A DNA stretch of 64,000 bases from Bacteroidetes bacterium UBA5697. Lineage in GTDB: Bacteria; Bacteroidota; Bacteroidia; B-17B0; Aurantibacillaceae. This document shows positions 62,855-64,000 of this stretch, piece after piece; positions within the stretch are counted from its first letter, which is position 1, and each line of letters starts with the position of its first letter. Both the position numbers and the translations under genes were made by a program. A model generated the notes under the pieces. That model saw only the letters and a program-made list of their open reading frames with translations. It was not told the origin of the DNA and did not search any database. The stretch spans positions 1-64,000 of the forward strand of contig DIHL01000055.1 in assembly GCA_002420145.1 (NCBI GenBank), written 5' to 3'.

Positions 62855-63652
62855 CTATTTGTTAAAGTTCATAGCGCCTAACATGTTACCATAGATAGTA
62901 TTAAGTGCTGTTAAATTAGTAGATAATTGAGCCATTTCAGCACGATATTTTTTAGTATCGTCAACTGAATCATGTAAATTTTTCATTAAATCTGCTAAAC
63001 CATCATAGAACTTCTCAGTAGCCTCTAAATGAGTACGAGAACCTTGTAATTGTAATTCGTAAGTAGCGTTTAAAGCTGATAAATTTTTAGAAACACTATT
63101 TAATGACGCTCCAATTGAAGAACCTGCATCATTCGATTCTGCTAAACTAGCGATTGAATCTGCTGCTCTGCTATAAGTATCAGCTAAATGAGATACATTT
63201 TTAGAAGCTGATTTCACGCTATCAACATATTCGTTAGTTGCTACAGTTGCATTACTAATATCACCAATTTTATTAGCGCTATCACTTAATGAACGCATTC
63301 CAGTACCTAAGCTTTCAATTAATTCAGGTCCAATTTTAGCATCAGCTAGCATTGCATCTAATTGTGCAGAAACTGGTAAACCACTTTCTAATTTATGTGA
63401 ATCGTCTTCATGACCACCCATACCACCTAATTCTGGGTATGCTAATGTCCAATCATACTCTTCATGAGGAATATCTATTGCGAAAAGACAGAATAAAACG
63501 GCTTCAGTACCTAGACCACCAATTAAGGCTGCAGAAGCACCTGGCCAGTGCATGATTTTAAATAATGCTCCAACGATTACGATAGCCGCACCAAAGCATG
63601 ATGCTAAGTGTAAATACTTTTTAAAACCGGATACTTTAGGAAGTTTGCTCAT
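62855..63652 (-). CDS. gldL: T9SS/gliding motor protein GldL
   Basis: A 265-residue motor subunit that forms a pentamer around the GldM helices and uses the proton gradient. Two N-terminal helices (YLHLASCFGAAIVIVGALFKIM and GLGTEAVLFCLFAIDIP) include the glutamate in GGLGTEAVLF that is essential in GldL. After TLAYPEL the cytoplasmic part is coiled coil, Ser/Ala-rich (about 90-265). The gene follows gldK; its mRNA leader (63653-63742) is A/C-rich with very few G, so little structure is expected there. Confidence 0.97.
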   Translation of the reverse strand: MSKLPKVSGFKKYLHLASCFGAAIVIVGALFKIMHWPGASAALIGGLGTEAVLFCLFAIDIPHEEYDWTLAYPELGGMGGHEDDSHKLESGLPVSAQLDAMLADAKIGPELIESLGTGMRSLSDSANKIGDISNATVATNEYVDSVKSASKNVSHLADTYSRAADSIASLAESNDAGSSIGASLNSVSKNLSALNATYELQLQGSRTHLEATEKFYDGLADLMKNLHDSVDDTKKYRAEMAQLSTNLTALNTIYGNMLGAMNFNK

Positions 63653-63742
63653 AGCTGTTTGTTTTTGTTTAGTTAGTGATTGTTTTGTTGTTTGTTGGTT
63701 GTGTTTTTATTTTACGTGTTTGTGTTTTCTTTTTAATAACTA

Positions 63743-64000
63743 CTAAATTTCGTCTCCTTTTGAACGACCTAAATAAGTCATTACGTTACGGAATCCAATA
63801 TAACATTTAGCAGTATCTTGATATTCGTATGTTCTAGAACTAACTTGTAAGTAGTAACCTACATCTTTCCAAGAACCACCACGAATTACTTTACGTTTTA
63901 ATACATTAGCATCTTTATCTTGTGCCTCGTAAACATAATCAGGGTTTAAGTCATGTGCGAAATCGTATGCTGATTCATCAAATGCGTTACTTGTCCATTC
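63743..64000 (-). CDS. gldK: T9SS ring lipoprotein GldK, C-terminal part
   Basis: The last 85 residues of GldK run off the right edge of the window. They carry the FGE-sulfatase-type ending (VIRGGSWKDVGYYLQVSSRT, then CYIGFRNVMTYLGRSKGDEI). GldK is an outer-membrane lipoprotein that, with GldN, forms the large T9SS ring. The stop is TAG at 63745-63743. The gldL ATG follows 90 bases downstream. The gene is first in the visible order gldK-gldL-gldM-gldN; its start is outside the window. Confidence 0.93.
   Translation of the reverse strand, partial: EWTSNAFDESAYDFAHDLNPDYVYEAQDKDANVLKRKVIRGGSWKDVGYYLQVSSRTYEYQDTAKCYIGFRNVMTYLGRSKGDEI

Overview
The window is AT-rich DNA from a member of the Bacteroidota, most likely a free-living, pigmented, gliding or T9SS-secreting Flavobacteriales/Sphingobacteriales-type bacterium. 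The evidence is the gldK(partial)-gldL-gldM-gldN operon at the right edge, a GldI-like lipoprotein, a 1242-residue cargo protein with a type A T9SS C-terminal sorting domain, carotenoid genes, many secreted TPR/PD40/LRR proteins, almost no Shine-Dalgarno sequences, and occasional TAnnTTTG boxes typical of the Bacteroidota sigma factor. By eye G+C is about one third. No rRNA, tRNA or CRISPR array was seen. No gene-free stretch exceeds 300 bases; the longest gaps are 24300-24585, 53749-54007 and 39913-40144, and each is described by its own entries.

Layout. 1-6141: a fused MsrB-MsrA lipoprotein, an NlpC/P60 hydrolase, a PorE-like TPR-PD40 protein that ends in a SPOR domain, and a CAP/OmpA-like envelope protein. 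6301-15477: biotin carboxylase, a DUF4294 protein, an M28 peptidase, an MMPL/RND permease, a GNAT acetyltransferase, phosphofructokinase and a TPR protein. 15628-21315: an LRR protein with a ZU5-like domain, a small secreted protein, a divergent RsmH paralogue, an SGNH hydrolase and a VOC protein. 21513-25719: a membrane pyrophosphatase fused to a YceI domain, then an AAA/DUF4143 ATPase preceded by three 32-bp repeats. 25735-30232: isoprenoid and carotenoid genes (idi, crtB, crtI, and a divergent crtD-like gene). 30295-39266: a TPR-SpoIIE phosphatase, a MacAB-like export system, NAD(P)HX repair, an MFS transporter and an MBL hydrolase. 39290-39990: a REP/IS200-like transposase unit with hairpins. 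40145-46064: gcvP and two tandem GT39-like membrane proteins. 46142-49886: an operon of tatA plus four peptidyl-prolyl isomerase-fold genes. 50020-53748: the T9SS cargo. 54008-60128: lysC-lysA, a GATase-like Bacteroidota family, an NTF2-fold protein and a UbiD decarboxylase. 60201-64000: gldN, gldM, gldL and partial gldK.

How the parts work together. The Gld proteins form the T9SS trans-envelope motor and the ring that exports cargo such as the 50020-53748 protein. The PPIase operon is a plausible folding service for exported proteins. idi-crtB-crtI-crtD supply and desaturate carotenoid precursors. lysC-lysA cover the first and last steps of the DAP/lysine route.

Most notable observations: the PPase-YceI fusion; palindromic repeats inserted in frame in two coding genes (gcvP and one GT39-like gene, where the adjacent paralogue lacks the insert); the transposase unit framed by 5-bp-stem hairpins; the 32-bp repeats leading into a possibly leaderless ATPase gene; and a symmetric hairpin between gldL and gldM.
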